Shown here in pieces: positions 5,550 through 5,578 of a DNA stretch of 5,578 bases. The notes beneath the pieces are model-generated. The model had not been told where the DNA came from, did no database searches, and saw nothing but the letters and a program-made list of their open reading frames with translations. How positions within the stretch are numbered: position 1 is the first letter of the stretch; each line of letters opens with the position of its first letter. The stretch lies in NCBI GenBank assembly GCA_903853285.1, contig CAINTF010000253.1:1-5578 (forward strand), given 5' to 3'. A program made the position numbers and the translations under genes. Source of the DNA: an uncultured Acidimicrobium sp. Lineage in GTDB: Bacteria > Actinomycetota > Acidimicrobiia > Acidimicrobiales > Ilumatobacteraceae.

Positions 5550-5578
5550 CTGACCTGCTGTCTCCGCGATGCGAGACA

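Overview
The window (5578 bp) looks like ordinary chromosome from a moderately low-GC bacterium, most likely a free-living actinobacterium, possibly an aquatic one. The support is indirect. The secreted proteins are of a style I associate with aquatic Actinobacteria. One gene has an apparently leaderless promoter with a TAnnnT -10. One protein has a tandem-GNAT architecture reminiscent of actinobacterial MshD. No taxonomic marker settles it. All five protein genes are on the minus strand; the only plus-strand gene is a tRNA.

Layout, left to right. Positions 1-71 hold nothing I can assign. A minus-strand pair follows, transcribed right to left: a secreted YHYH-domain protein (461-1522) and then a PhnA/YjdM-type zinc-ribbon protein (72-434), 26 bp apart. 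Next is a divergent 82-bp gap and tRNA-Arg(CCG) on the plus strand (1605-1677). Only 8 bp past the tRNA 3' end, a 662-codon gene ends (1686-3674, minus). It encodes an exported HExxH metalloprotease-like protein. Behind its promoter lies an imperfect 47-bp copy of the 3' half of the same tRNA (3710-3756), whose last part is repeated once more in tandem (to 3778). The rest is a minus-strand pair: a SAM-dependent methyltransferase (4746-5549, open towards the right edge) followed 8 bp later by a tandem-GNAT acetyltransferase (3760-4737). The stop codon and last six residues of the acetyltransferase are encoded by the tRNA-derived repeat.

The main point of interest is the stretch between the two tRNA 3' sequences. 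It has the geometry of a tRNA-targeted integration: intact tRNA, insert at its 3' end, and a displaced 3' tRNA fragment in the same orientation 2,077 bp away. The repeat begins in the anticodon stem. The insert carries one gene with its own promoter and no integrase. The encoded protein appears to be an internal duplication: a C-terminal half with HEIFH and a likely distal His, and an N-terminal half in which the matching positions are no longer zinc ligands. I read this as a minimal or decayed tRNA-borne island carrying an exported protease-like cargo. That is inference from repeat geometry and needs comparative confirmation.
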